From contig NZ_JAMQAW010000042.1 of the NCBI RefSeq assembly GCF_023701525.1, forward strand, positions 62,001 through 126,000: a stretch of 64,000 bases of DNA, given 5' to 3'. Below the pieces are notes generated by a model that saw nothing but the letters and a program-made list of their open reading frames with translations, did no database searches and was not told the origin of the DNA. The DNA comes from Streptomyces albipurpureus (GTDB lineage Bacteria; Actinomycetota; Actinomycetes; Streptomycetales; Streptomycetaceae). A program made the translations under genes and the position numbers. Position 1 is the stretch's first letter. Each line of letters opens with the position of its first letter. This document shows, in pieces, positions 41,301 through 51,207 of the stretch.

Positions 41301-44300
41301 TCAATACCCCATCCCGTGGTCGTCGTCGCCCTGCGGCTGATCGATCTCGATGCTCGGCGTGTACACCGGACGCGCCGCGCCCACGCGCACGGCATGCGCG
41401 GAGCGGCGATGCGAGCCGCGGGTGCGGGAGGTTTCCACGTCCTGGGAGATCACGTCGGGCTTGACCAGCGAGTCATCGACGGCGATCACGGCGTTGTCCA
41501 GGCTGTGCGTCTCGGTGGAGCCCAGCCGGTCGAGCTGCCGGGACATCTCCGCTCGAGCCTTGCGCGTCCCCGAGGCTGCGAACTGCTCGTTCTTCTCGCC
41601 GTCGTAGACGTTCTCGCGGTTCCTGGCAGCCTCGACCAGATCGGGGAAGGCGCCGCCGTAGGCCATCCGGTCCATCACGGTGCCCCGCAGGGATGTGTCT
41701 TCTTCCAGGTTGCGGATGAGGCCGGTCTTCGGGTCCTTCAACGCCTCGGCCACGCGGCCCACATAGTCCGGGTTGACTGTGACGCCGAAGCCCTCCTTGG
41801 ACTCGTAGAACTCGATGAACTGCTTCTCCCACTCCTCGGCCGTGGCCTGGACGGGCTCGCCGTCGAGGAGTGGCGTGCGCCACTGGCCCGGGCCGACGTG
41901 TTCGATGCTGCGGCCCCTCCAGAGATCGCGGCCGGGGCCCTGGAGCATGGCGTACTTGTGACGGGCCTCGGCGGCGTCGTGCTTGGCCTGCAGGATCGAC
42001 TGGGTCACCGGGTAGGTGACCTCCAGGACGGCCTTGAGGTCCTTGCCGCGCAGCGCGCGTACGGCCCGCTGGCTGAACGAGCCTCCCAGGCCGGTGCCGT
42101 GGGCCTTGATCGCCGTGGCGAACATCGAGGCTTCCTGGTCGGCCTGTGTGATGCCGGGTGTGCCGTGCGCATCGCCCAGGTTGCGGGCGTAATCGCCGAG
42201 CTTCTTCTCGCTCCCCTTGGCGCCGGTCTCGACGCAGACCTCGCGCACGCTCTGCAGGTGCGCCTCGCGATCCGAGAACGTCAGTGCCGCACCGAACTCG
42301 CCACGCTGCGCCTGGCGGTACAGCCCGCTCAGTTCCTCCGTCACGACCTGCTGGGCGATCTTGATGTCTTCAGGCGACTCTGTGCCCGTGAGCGCCTGCA
42401 GCCGGAGCCGGTTCGACTCGCTCCGCGAACTCTCCAACTCCTCAGCCAGTTCGGCGTCCTTGGAGAGCGCGACCTGGGTGTCCAGCGACACCTGCATGGC
42501 CAGCGGGTGTGAACCATCACCCTTGACCACTCCGGTGTCCAGCAGGTTGGCCGGCACCGAGAGCTTCGCCAGGGCCTCAGCCTTGGCGGCCTCGCTGTGC
42601 AGCTTCACCACGGCGACGGCGTCGCCGTCGAAGTCGCCGTCGAAGCAGGCGTCCATCACCGGGTTGATCGCGGCGCCGGTGAGCCGGTCGTCGATCGCTA
42701 CCCGCATGTAGCGCACGCCGGCGTCACGGAGCACCGGGTCACGCCACACCAGCGCGTGGTCGCCCTCGGCCAGCCCCAGCTGCTCGGCCTTGACCGAGCT
42801 GAGCGCAACCTGGTCGACGTTCAGCCGTGGGTCGGAGGTCCACACCATCGTCGCCGAGTCGGTGAGCCGCGAGGCCATCAGACCGGTCTTGAAAGTGTTG
42901 CTCTTGCCTGTCAGCACCCGGTTCTGCACATCGGTCGTGAGTGACTCGAAGGCGCGCTGAGCGCGCGAGACCGACTCACTCATTCCGCGGCGCACCTCGG
43001 CGCGCTTCTCCGCGGACAGACCCTGGCTGGCGAGCTGCTCGGCCATGTAGCGGTAGCGGCAGGCCTCGACGAAGACGTCCTGGTAGCTGCGGGTGTAGTC
43101 GTGTGTGACGGAGGAACCGTCCTCGAACTCCTGGCCGCTGCGCAGATGCGAGGACATCACCGGCAGCTTCCACGAGCTCGCGCTCACCGTCTCGGTCTGT
43201 TCCCCGGTCGGATAGGTGAGCGGGAACGGGATCTCCATGTCGCCGCCGCGGTCGCCGATGAGGGCGCCGAAGGATTTGCGCATGGCCGTGGTGTTGAGTC
43301 CCGGGAGCTGGCCCGCCTTGCGCGGCTGGGTGCGCAGCAGCTCGGGCATCGGGATGAACCGGCGTTCGGGGCGCTCGTCGAGGCCTTCGGCCTGGCCGAT
43401 CACCCGCAGTGCGCCGTCAGCTTCCATGTCCATGCCGGTCACCAGCAGGTACTCGCGCAGGTTCGATTCGGCCCCGCTGTTGTGGCCGTAGAACTCGTGC
43501 ATGATCGCCGGGCAGTCCTGAGACTGCAGTGCCCAGGCCAGCTGAGAGGAGGCCTTACGGCCTTTGCCGGCACGCACCTGCTGGTCGTCGTAGATCTTCG
43601 TCTTCTCGTCGACGGCCATGTGGGTGACTACGAAGCGCATCTCACCCAGGGCCCTCGGTCGCAGTTCTCCGTCGGGGGAGCGCAGGTCGGTGACGTTCCC
43701 GCTCATCAGCTCGCGCGCCGAGCCCGCGTTGCGCCGGGAGATCAGGCTGAACGGGCTCATCACCACGTCGAGGCCCGGGTTGGCCCGGAACCAGTTGACC
43801 TCCTCGACGACATCCTGCTCCTGCGCGTCCTGCGGCGGCATGTCCCGGTCGACGATCAGCGAGATCACGCCCTTGTTGCCGTGCAGATCCGAGATCTTGT
43901 CGCCGACGACGAGATCGCGCTCCCGGCCGCCGGCCCCGCGGATGCGGTGGCGCTCGGCGAACTCCTTCGACACCACGATCGGGTCGTCAGCCGTCCAGCC
44001 GCCAAAGGTCATCAGCGCCGTCTTCGCCGGCGCGGTGACTTCAGAAGACTGCATGATCGTCGAGGCTGTCATCGCCTGGCGGTCGAACGGGTCGTACCGC
44101 AGCGTCTCGAGCTCGGGGAGAGCCATGAGCGGCGCACGCTGTCCGGCCACGCTCTCGTCGCCCGGCATGATCCGGCCGTCGGCTTCGACCCGGGCCTGAG
44201 TGGTCAGGTACCTCACGATGCCCTGGTTGGTCGCGCCGCCGGTCATCACCGGGTCGAAGTAGCCGCGGGGCGAGACGACGTTGTTCCGGTCCTTGCCGGT

Positions 44301-46871
44301 GAGCACCGTCATGTTCCGCCCGCCGGTGAGCCGCCAGGCGTCGAAGCGGTTGTCGTCGGCCGGGTCGGTGCGGTCGCGCTGGGCTCGGTACTCGGCGTAG
44401 ATCGTCGAGCCTGCCTTGATCTCGTTGGAGTAGCGCACACGGCGCGCCTCGGTCTGCAGGATCGCGGCCGTCCACTTCCCCAGGTGCTTCTTGAGCTCGC
44501 CGGTGGACTCGTCGAGCCGGTACGTGGTGGCGCGCTCGATGAAGTCGACCGGGTGCTTCGTGCCGTACAGCTGCGAGTAGACCGCGTTGAGCGAGGAGGG
44601 CTCGCCGGTCTCGCTGCGTCCGGCGATGAGGTCGCCGGCGATCTGGTACTGGATGCGCTCGTGCATGAGCTGCTCGTAGCCGCGCAGTCGGGTGCGTTCC
44701 TCGACCGAGGTCGGAGCCTCGCCCGGAGCCTGGGCCGTGATCGTGGCCTCGTAGCCCGGCACGACCAGGGCGTTGCTCCCGCTGGCGAAGGCGGTGGTGA
44801 CCTCGCCGTACTCGCCGACATCAAAGACTTGGCCGATCTCACCCGAAATCGGGGTCCCCTTGCCGTCACGGCGCAGCTTCTCGCCGCTCCAGCGGATGAC
44901 GCCCTGCTCGTCGATCAGGATCTCGGAGACCGTCGCCGCGTTGCGCTCGATGCTGTCACGCACAGTGACCCCGACGCGCCGCATGAACGCAGACTCGTGA
45001 TCGTCGATCGGTACGGAGTGCTCGGCGTTGAAGCGGACGAGCCGGTCCTTGAACCGGGTCGTCTGGAAGGTCGAACCCATCACCTCGTCGGGGGAGACCC
45101 CGCAGCGACGAAGCGCCGAGGCGAGGTTATCGAGGTTCGACCACTGCCCGGTGGGGCTGGTCATATACCGTGCCACCCGGTCCGGGTTGAAGCGCTGGTC
45201 GACCCACCCGCCGTCGATGTGGTGGGGCTGGGCCTCCCAGGTCCCGATGAGTTCGAAAGGGACGTCCTCGGCGTGCTGTCGGACCTTCTCGACGGCGGTG
45301 CCGCCGTAGGCGAGGTTGCCCATCTCGGGCACCTCCCCGGGCTGCAGCTCGCCGATCTCCTCCAGGCGCTCCTGGTACATCTCTTCAGTCGCACCCGGGC
45401 GCAGCAGATCGCTGTTCGCGCCGGTGAGCACATCCCAGTACGAGCGCTGAATCGCAGCGACCTCGGCGTCAGCCGAGTACTCCGGCGGCTCGATCGCATC
45501 CAGCTGTCCGCCGGTTCGCTCCAGCTCGTCCCCGGCACGATCGATGAGGTACTCGACGCCAAGGGCCGCCTGCAGGTTCGCCCGGGCACTCTCGACGGCG
45601 GCCTTCGCATAGGCCTCGGCCGGCTCGGCGTCGATGAAGAAGGCCGGCAGAGAGCGGTTCTTCGCGTCCCGGCGCAGCATCACCTTAGCCCCGGGCCGGG
45701 GGCCGGACTCGCCGGGGACCGTGTAGTCGCCGACCACGAACATCGACTCGCGGTCGACGTGGTAGCTGTCGGGCACATCCACCACCGCGCGGCCGCGGCC
45801 GCGCTCCTGGTGCGTCGTGCCGGTCTCGCCGGCGGCGTGGCCCGGCAGATCCGCGCGCTCGACGCGATGGCCCTGGGCGAAGCGCAGTAGCTGGACAGCT
45901 TCCGCCGGCGAGGGGGAGTAGACAGCCATGCTGCCTGGGACCCGGTAGTTCGTCGAGTAGCGCAGCACGGTGCCGTTGTCGTAGATCCGTGCCCCGGCGT
46001 ACTCCTCCTGACGCGTGTCGATGAGGCGGATCTCCATGCCGGTCCCGGCGATCCTCGCCTTGATCTGGCCCGGCTCGCGGTCGCGCATCACCTCGTAGGA
46101 CACGCCCTGTGCCTTCAGCTCTTCGAGCAGTGCCGCCGAGCGCGCCACGGCGCGCTGGGACATGAAGTGGTTGCGGTCGACGTGGTTCGTCCGCGGGGTC
46201 CGGCCGCCGTCGATGACCCACTCGCGGACCTGGTCGTATTCCCGCTGGCTCATCTTGTCCATCAGCGCGGTGAGTCCGGCGGCGTCGTCGCTCGTCATCG
46301 CGCGGCCCGCCTCGAACGGCCTGCCGTCGTCGTCGATGCGCCAGAGCACCATGTTTCCGCGCCGCGGGTCGGCCAGGGTCTCCACCTCAGCGCCGGCCAC
46401 GCGTCCGATCGTCTCGTCCGGCAGGTACACCAGCGCAGTCCCGGCACGCTTCACCGTCGCGCGCTCGGACCAGCGGGGGTCGTAGGGGCTGATCGGCAGC
46501 CGGGCCGACTTCGGGTCCACCTGGGCACCGACACCGGTGGCACGGGTGAACTCCCGCTGCGACTGCTGGTAGCGCTCGTTCCGCGGGGAATGGTCACCGA
46601 ACTGCGGCTCGTAGCCGGCCCCCCGCTCACCGAATGCTTGGTCGATGGCGGTGAGGCAGTCGGTGACACCCAGCTGCGGGTCGGCCAGCGCGGTGCCCCG
46701 CCGGCCGAGGATCTCGTCGACCCGAGCGCGGATCGCCTTGGCCTGGGAGATCGGAATGACCTGTCCTGTCTGCTCCCGGGCCTGCTCGACCGCCTTGTAG
46801 TAGACGTACTCGTAGAAGTACCTTCGCAGCCCGTGCGCCTTCTTCACTACTAATCCAGCCCCTATAAACAC
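41301..46871 (-). CDS. Single-chain two-barrel RNA polymerase (fused beta and beta' cores)
   Basis: A 1856-residue protein carrying both catalytic barrels of multisubunit RNA polymerase in one chain, beta part first. Beta-type signatures: TALMTFGGWTADDPIVVSKE (~951-970, like the host LVAFMPWxGYNxEDxIxISE), GDKISDLHGNKGVIS (~990-1004, with the two nucleotide-contacting Lys at ~992 and ~1000) and DVVMSPFSLISRRNAG (~1035-1050). Beta'-type: WRDPVLRDAGVRYMR (~1376-1390) and DGDFDGDAVAVV (~1411-1422), where the three Asp at ~1413, 1415 and 1417 match the magnesium-binding DFDGD. Around 980 N-terminal residues precede these and show no family resemblance to me. Host-type zinc CxxC pairs, alpha and sigma genes are not seen. 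One-chain two-barrel enzymes are known in phage SPbeta (YonO), fungal killer plasmids and, as I recall, corynebacterial NCgl1702. The start is GTG at 46871, or GTG at 46847 behind AGGGG. Confidence 0.88.
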   Translation of the reverse strand: MFIGAGLVVKKAHGLRRYFYEYVYYKAVEQAREQTGQVIPISQAKAIRARVDEILGRRGTALADPQLGVTDCLTAIDQAFGERGAGYEPQFGDHSPRNERYQQSQREFTRATGVGAQVDPKSARLPISPYDPRWSERATVKRAGTALVYLPDETIGRVAGAEVETLADPRRGNMVLWRIDDDGRPFEAGRAMTSDDAAGLTALMDKMSQREYDQVREWVIDGGRTPRTNHVDRNHFMSQRAVARSAALLEELKAQGVSYEVMRDREPGQIKARIAGTGMEIRLIDTRQEEYAGARIYDNGTVLRYSTNYRVPGSMAVYSPSPAEAVQLLRFAQGHRVERADLPGHAAGETGTTHQERGRGRAVVDVPDSYHVDRESMFVVGDYTVPGESGPRPGAKVMLRRDAKNRSLPAFFIDAEPAEAYAKAAVESARANLQAALGVEYLIDRAGDELERTGGQLDAIEPPEYSADAEVAAIQRSYWDVLTGANSDLLRPGATEEMYQERLEEIGELQPGEVPEMGNLAYGGTAVEKVRQHAEDVPFELIGTWEAQPHHIDGGWVDQRFNPDRVARYMTSPTGQWSNLDNLASALRRCGVSPDEVMGSTFQTTRFKDRLVRFNAEHSVPIDDHESAFMRRVGVTVRDSIERNAATVSEILIDEQGVIRWSGEKLRRDGKGTPISGEIGQVFDVGEYGEVTTAFASGSNALVVPGYEATITAQAPGEAPTSVEERTRLRGYEQLMHERIQYQIAGDLIAGRSETGEPSSLNAVYSQLYGTKHPVDFIERATTYRLDESTGELKKHLGKWTAAILQTEARRVRYSNEIKAGSTIYAEYRAQRDRTDPADDNRFDAWRLTGGRNMTVLTGKDRNNVVSPRGYFDPVMTGGATNQGIVRYLTTQARVEADGRIMPGDESVAGQRAPLMALPELETLRYDPFDRQAMTASTIMQSSEVTAPAKTALMTFGGWTADDPIVVSKEFAERHRIRGAGGRERDLVVGDKISDLHGNKGVISLIVDRDMPPQDAQEQDVVEEVNWFRANPGLDVVMSPFSLISRRNAGSARELMSGNVTDLRSPDGELRPRALGEMRFVVTHMAVDEKTKIYDDQQVRAGKGRKASSQLAWALQSQDCPAIMHEFYGHNSGAESNLREYLLVTGMDMEADGALRVIGQAEGLDERPERRFIPMPELLRTQPRKAGQLPGLNTTAMRKSFGALIGDRGGDMEIPFPLTYPTGEQTETVSASSWKLPVMSSHLRSGQEFEDGSSVTHDYTRSYQDVFVEACRYRYMAEQLASQGLSAEKRAEVRRGMSESVSRAQRAFESLTTDVQNRVLTGKSNTFKTGLMASRLTDSATMVWTSDPRLNVDQVALSSVKAEQLGLAEGDHALVWRDPVLRDAGVRYMRVAIDDRLTGAAINPVMDACFDGDFDGDAVAVVKLHSEAAKAEALAKLSVPANLLDTGVVKGDGSHPLAMQVSLDTQVALSKDAELAEELESSRSESNRLRLQALTGTESPEDIKIAQQVVTEELSGLYRQAQRGEFGAALTFSDREAHLQSVREVCVETGAKGSEKKLGDYARNLGDAHGTPGITQADQEASMFATAIKAHGTGLGGSFSQRAVRALRGKDLKAVLEVTYPVTQSILQAKHDAAEARHKYAMLQGPGRDLWRGRSIEHVGPGQWRTPLLDGEPVQATAEEWEKQFIEFYESKEGFGVTVNPDYVGRVAEALKDPKTGLIRNLEEDTSLRGTVMDRMAYGGAFPDLVEAARNRENVYDGEKNEQFAASGTRKARAEMSRQLDRLGSTETHSLDNAVIAVDDSLVKPDVISQDVETSRTRGSHRRSAHAVRVGAARPVYTPSIEIDQPQGDDDHGMGY

Positions 46872-46905
46872 TCGGAGTCACATAAGTATCCATAGATAGT
46901 AGCCC

Positions 46906-46940
46906 GTCTATCGAAAGGATGCGATAGGTCTATTGAAAGG
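46906..46940. promoter_or_regulatory. Direct repeat GTCTATYGAAAGG plus GCGATAGG
   Basis: GTCTATCGAAAGG (46906-46918) and GTCTATTGAAAGG (46928-46940) are the same but for one base and start 22 bases apart, two helical turns. GCGATAGG (46921-46928) lies between them. The block sits 36-70 bases before the polymerase-like gene start. On the transcribed strand it reads CCTTTCRATAGAC twice. Confidence 0.6.
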
Positions 46941-46988
46941 CCAGTGCCGAGGTGGTCTCTCCTGGTCGAGAGACGGCCCCGGCACTGG
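46941..46988 (-). terminator. Terminator of the coupling-protein gene
   Basis: A 21-base left arm from 46941 (CCAGTGCCGAGGTGGTCTCT and one more base) pairs with 46968-46988 with three mismatches; the outer nine bases and inner seven bases are perfect. It lies 37 bases beyond the stop of the minus-strand coupling-protein gene. Confidence 0.75.
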
Positions 46989-47024
46989 TGGTGATCCTCG
47001 CCTGGCACCCCAAGGGGGCGCCGG

Positions 47025-50000
47025 CTACTTCGCGTTCATCTCGATGGCCATGGCCCGGTCGAACCGGCCGTCGGCCAGCACCTCCCAGCTCGGCAGCGAG
47101 GCCAGGTACTGGTAGAAGGCCGAGTGGACCCTCACCGTCACCAACGACTTCAGGTCCTGCTCGGTGACGTCCTCCTCGGCGAACACCCGCGAATCCACGT
47201 CGTTCACATGACCGTTGATCCGGCGGGCCGCACGGGCGTACGCGTCCGAGCGGATCCGGCTGATGTACGTCCGGGACCCATCGGCGCTGCGCAGCTCACC
47301 GTCGCCGCCGACCGAGAAGTGCCCGTGATCCTGTTCCAGCTCGGTCTGCGCCGACTTGTAGGCCTCACCGATTTCGATGTCCAGGCTCTTGACCTTCGCC
47401 GAGCCGTCGGGGTTGACCAGCATCTCCTTGCTGATGGTTCCCTCGGCGTAGAGCAGACGCTGCCGCTCGACGCTGGCCGCCCGGCTCTCGGCGACCGCGA
47501 CTCCGACCTCGACGTTCTCGATGAACTGGTCCTCGTCGAACATGCTCATCCCGGCGTACTCGTCGGGGTCGACGATCACCGGGGCGTTGGGATCCTGGCC
47601 TTCGTCGACCGTGGTCATCGTGGTGATGACCTCCATGACTTCGTCGGCGTAGACATCCGGGTCCAGGCGCGCGATGTCGACCTCCCGGTAGCCGTAGATC
47701 TCCTTGTACTGCGCATTCGCGTCCGCGGCCCTGACCGCCTGCCGCATGCGCTTCTCCAGCATCTTCACGAAGTCCGGCTGGTTCATCCGTACGTCGAAGT
47801 CCATGGCACTGGACAGTGTCGGGATCGTCTGCAGCGAGTACGTGTGCCCGGGGTGCTTGATCGTGTTCCCCAGCAGCCGGAACGACATCGGCAGGATCGT
47901 CTGGTTGCGGTTCCAGATCGGCGCGTCGCCGGCCCGGAAGACGATCGAGTTGCGCGGCGCGAGGAACGCCATGTCGTTGTAGCTGATCAGCGGCTCCTCC
48001 TTGGTGCTCATCGTGTAGGAGACCCGGCCCTCGGTCTTGCCGCCGATGATCTTGTCGAGATCCTGGCTGATCTGCTTGCTGTCCCTGTACGACCGGTGTG
48101 TCTTGCCGCTCATCTTCTCCAGCGTCTCGATCATCGAGTCGTCCGTGGACTTCAGGAACACGATGTTTGAGGTGTTGCCCTGCACGATCTTGTCGACCGA
48201 TTCGCCGTAGACGTCGCGCAGCTGCTGCAAGGTCTGCAGGATGAGCGTGAACTGCTGCTCCTGCCCGAGACCGATGCTCAGCATCGTCTCGAAGCCGTCG
48301 ATGCCCTTGCCCTCCGACTGCAGGTTGCCGAGTTCGTCGAGCATGAACCGCGTGCGGTAGAGAGGCTTCTGGTTCGACTTCGTCATGTACGCCTGGTCGG
48401 CGCTCACGTCGAACAGCTGCTTGACCAGGATCAGGATCAGCTTCGCGTACTTCATCAGGTGCGGCGGAGTCACCAGGAACAGAGCCTTCGGGGACTCCGA
48501 GTAGCGCGCCAGTGTCTGCGTGATCACCCGTACCTGGTACGAGACCTTCTCCGGGTTGCCGCCGCCGGAGAAGTCCAGCCGTGTGTCCGGGTAGAGCGTG
48601 TCCCCGGGCTGGAAGGAGAGGATGCTCCCGTCCCGGGTGCCGCCCTCGCGTACGCGCTTGAGCTCACGCAGCACACCGTTCTTCACGATCTTCTTGCCCG
48701 TCACCGGCTCGACCACGTAGTGGCGGCCGTTGAGCGAGAGCCGGTAGTTCTTCGTGAAGCTGAAGTAGAAGGTGCGTACCAGCATCTTCGTCTGCGGGTT
48801 GACCAGCTCCAGTTTGAGCCAGGCCTCGTCGTCGGGGAACTTGCCCTTGAAGACGTACCGCGCCCAGCCCTCACGCCCGACGATCTCCTCGTGCGTGAAG
48901 TCCTCGCCCAGGTTCTCGGTGAACAACGGGTCCGCATAGGCCGACCACACGGCCTGCTGACCGACGAGGTGGTCGCGCGTGACGTAGTTCGGCGCGAAAC
49001 GCACGCCGAGGCGGCGCGGGAAGCTCAGGCCGGCCAGGTCGGTGTTCTGCGACGGCTTGCCCGAGGTCAGCGTCGAGATCGTGGGGTCGGTGAAGAACGA
49101 CATGGCGGTGATCGCGATGCCGTACACCGAGGCCAGCATCTTCTCCGCCCCGGCCATCGACCGCAGCGCGTTGTGGGCGTTGCCCACCAGCGTGCGCATG
49201 TTGTTGCGGGGCAGCTCCTCGCTCGCGTTGAAGTACAGGCTGAGCATGTCCTGGTCAGCCTTGCCCTCCCACATGAAGGCCTGGGCCGCCGCCTTCTCCT
49301 GCTCCTCGGACAGAGCGTCCTCGTCGTTCTCGAACTCGCCGGCTTTGACCCGCTTCTCCAGTTCGGCCTCAGGGTTCTTGATCTTCTTGGAGCTCATCTG
49401 CACGAAGAGCTGGTAGCAGTTGTAGAGGGTGACCTTGCCCCAGAGGTCATCGAGCTTCTGCTCCACCAGGGCCAAGTCCATGTTCAGCACGGCCGCGGCG
49501 CTGCGCAGTTCCCGCTCCTCCTCCAGATAGAAGTCGATGAGTCCGTAGGCCGCGCGCTTGAAGGCGTTGTTGGCGGCATTGGGCCAGACCGGGTCCTCGC
49601 CGCCGTCGAGCGGAAAGAAGATCCCGGCGATGTTCTCCACGTACAGTGCGCACTTGGTGAAGTTGCCCTCACGCGCCGCGTCGGCCGCCAGCCCCAGGAT
49701 GTTGTAGATGTCGGTCTTCATGGAGTTGACCAGATTGAACTGCACCGGCTCGAACCCGCGGGTGACCAGAGGCACGTAGCTCTTCACCAACAGTTCGCCC
49801 TTGGGGTCGTTGATGACCATGTTCGAAGGCTTCTTCTCCCGCGACCACATGTCGATGACCGGCTCGATGTACGTCTGGCCCTTACCGGCCCGGGTGATGG
49901 CCAGCACCATGGTGTTCACCGGCGCCGTATCGACCACGTACGCCCCGGCCGGGCGCTGGACCTCGTACGCCGGGAACGTCCAGTCCTCCTTGATCAGGTC

Positions 50001-51071
50001 AGCGACGGTCTTGTACCTGTCCGACCCGAAGCCGAGCTTGTCCCGGTTCTGGCCGTCAGGGTTGTACGGGATCAGCTTGGTGTCGTACTTCTGACGCAGA
50101 CCCTTGTCCTTGGGGAGTCCGGATGCCTCGAACAGCTCGTCGCCGAAGTCCTCGTCGATGATCGGCAGGGTCTGCGTCCGCGGACTACCCTCGTCGTCGT
50201 CCATGACCTCGCCGGCGTAGTAGACGAGGTTCCCCTTCTCGTCGATGACGTCCTTCTCGGCGCGCTGGGCGACCTCGACGGTGCCCAGGCCCTTCTTCTT
50301 GAGCATCATGTGGCTGAGCATCGAGCTGACCTGCACGCTCGAGTGAGCACCGGCATCGGGGAACCAGTCGTAGCTCTGCTGGATCTCTTCCGGCAGGGCG
50401 ATGTGCTGGTCGTTGTGGTACTGGTTGATGTCGCTCGTGTCGTTCATCAGGTTCGCCGCGGCGACCTTCCGCGAGAACCACGTGCCGATGATGAGGCCGA
50501 CCATCAGACCCGAGCCGAGCGTGATGAAGAGCTTGAACCCCGAGACGTCTGCCAGCTGCTCGCCGACAGTCGTCGAGCGCTCCTTGGGCTCAGACGGCCT
50601 CTCGGCGCCGGGCCTGCCATCCTTCGCTGCGGTGTACCAGCGGGGAACCGGGACAGCCTCGGCGCTGGGATAACACCCTGCCTTCACGTCCGGGTTGCCG
50701 TCCTTGGCCAGAGGTCGGTAGCACTTCACGACCGAGCCCCCCGCACCGGTCGTGGTGTCCTGCACGTAGTACGCGCTCGGCGTGCCGGTGCTGCTGCCCG
50801 GCCTGCCCGAACCCGCGGACGCTCCCGCCGAGAGCACCACCGTGGCGATGAGCGAGTAGAGGACCCAGACGACGACCGTCACCAGCACGCCGGCGATCAC
50901 CGCGACGACGATGCCCGGTCTGGCCGACCTCAGGGTCGAGAACTTGCTGCGGTCGAGCTGCTGGTTGTCGTAGACGTCTCGGTTCGTCAGCGTCTCGCCG
51001 GGCGACCGCGCGGAGATCTTGTCCCAGCTGCTCGCCTCAGGCCGCGCCGCCTTCCGCCTGTTCGTGGCCAT
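47025..51071 (-). CDS. VirD4/TraG-type conjugative coupling ATPase
   Basis: A 1348-residue protein, about twice the usual length of a type IV coupling protein. Two transmembrane helices lie near residues 53-80 and 180-200, with a Ser/Gly/Cys-rich extracytoplasmic loop between them. The ATPase core has Walker A TRAGKGQT (~393-400), DPKGEL shortly after, and Walker B RFMLDELGN (~908-916). An insertion of about 400 residues, including an acidic charged stretch (~560-600), separates the motifs. The core then continues as LQTLQQLRDVYG and NTSNIVFLKS, as in TraG/VirD4. A 300-residue C-terminal region is unknown. It would link the relaxase-bound DNA to the transfer channel. It is a single gene between two terminators. 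Confidence 0.92.
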   Translation of the reverse strand: MATNRRKAARPEASSWDKISARSPGETLTNRDVYDNQQLDRSKFSTLRSARPGIVVAVIAGVLVTVVVWVLYSLIATVVLSAGASAGSGRPGSSTGTPSAYYVQDTTTGAGGSVVKCYRPLAKDGNPDVKAGCYPSAEAVPVPRWYTAAKDGRPGAERPSEPKERSTTVGEQLADVSGFKLFITLGSGLMVGLIIGTWFSRKVAAANLMNDTSDINQYHNDQHIALPEEIQQSYDWFPDAGAHSSVQVSSMLSHMMLKKKGLGTVEVAQRAEKDVIDEKGNLVYYAGEVMDDDEGSPRTQTLPIIDEDFGDELFEASGLPKDKGLRQKYDTKLIPYNPDGQNRDKLGFGSDRYKTVADLIKEDWTFPAYEVQRPAGAYVVDTAPVNTMVLAITRAGKGQTYIEPVIDMWSREKKPSNMVINDPKGELLVKSYVPLVTRGFEPVQFNLVNSMKTDIYNILGLAADAAREGNFTKCALYVENIAGIFFPLDGGEDPVWPNAANNAFKRAAYGLIDFYLEEERELRSAAAVLNMDLALVEQKLDDLWGKVTLYNCYQLFVQMSSKKIKNPEAELEKRVKAGEFENDEDALSEEQEKAAAQAFMWEGKADQDMLSLYFNASEELPRNNMRTLVGNAHNALRSMAGAEKMLASVYGIAITAMSFFTDPTISTLTSGKPSQNTDLAGLSFPRRLGVRFAPNYVTRDHLVGQQAVWSAYADPLFTENLGEDFTHEEIVGREGWARYVFKGKFPDDEAWLKLELVNPQTKMLVRTFYFSFTKNYRLSLNGRHYVVEPVTGKKIVKNGVLRELKRVREGGTRDGSILSFQPGDTLYPDTRLDFSGGGNPEKVSYQVRVITQTLARYSESPKALFLVTPPHLMKYAKLILILVKQLFDVSADQAYMTKSNQKPLYRTRFMLDELGNLQSEGKGIDGFETMLSIGLGQEQQFTLILQTLQQLRDVYGESVDKIVQGNTSNIVFLKSTDDSMIETLEKMSGKTHRSYRDSKQISQDLDKIIGGKTEGRVSYTMSTKEEPLISYNDMAFLAPRNSIVFRAGDAPIWNRNQTILPMSFRLLGNTIKHPGHTYSLQTIPTLSSAMDFDVRMNQPDFVKMLEKRMRQAVRAADANAQYKEIYGYREVDIARLDPDVYADEVMEVITTMTTVDEGQDPNAPVIVDPDEYAGMSMFDEDQFIENVEVGVAVAESRAASVERQRLLYAEGTISKEMLVNPDGSAKVKSLDIEIGEAYKSAQTELEQDHGHFSVGGDGELRSADGSRTYISRIRSDAYARAARRINGHVNDVDSRVFAEEDVTEQDLKSLVTVRVHSAFYQYLASLPSWEVLADGRFDRAMAIEMNAK

Positions 51072-51144
51072 CGTGATCCCTTCCTCTCGGGTCTCGCCCG
51101 TTCTGCTTTCCTGCCGTCCAATGCGCCTGCCTGCGCAGACGCCG

Positions 51145-51176
51145 ACGGCGCATGGGGAACGCGCCCCATGCGCCGT
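51145..51176 (-). terminator. Terminator between coupling-protein and coiled-coil genes
   Basis: ACGGCGCATGGGG (51145-51157) pairs exactly with CCCCATGCGCCGT (51164-51176), with a six-base loop. It ends the gene at 51208-53259. Confidence 0.9.
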
Positions 51177-51207
51177 AAGATCACCCCGTCGGTCATGACC
51201 AGACCGC

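Noticed and set aside
43101..45890. 929-aa open frame on the plus strand opposite the polymerase-like gene
   Set aside because: It is an antisense shadow. High GC leaves few stops opposite a real gene, the composition is Arg/Val/Leu-biased, and there is no ribosome site or motif. The minus strand has clear polymerase motifs.
38655..46871. Search for a sigma factor, alpha subunit or zinc-ribbon beta' domain near the polymerase
   Set aside because: None found. The HU-like, 121-aa and 574-aa proteins lack sigma region 2/4-like motifs, and the polymerase has no paired CxxC.
41301..46871. Possible intein in the very long polymerase-like protein
   Set aside because: No VxxHN or THN junction, Hint block or LAGLIDADG motif is visible. 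The length comes from an unknown N-terminal region instead.
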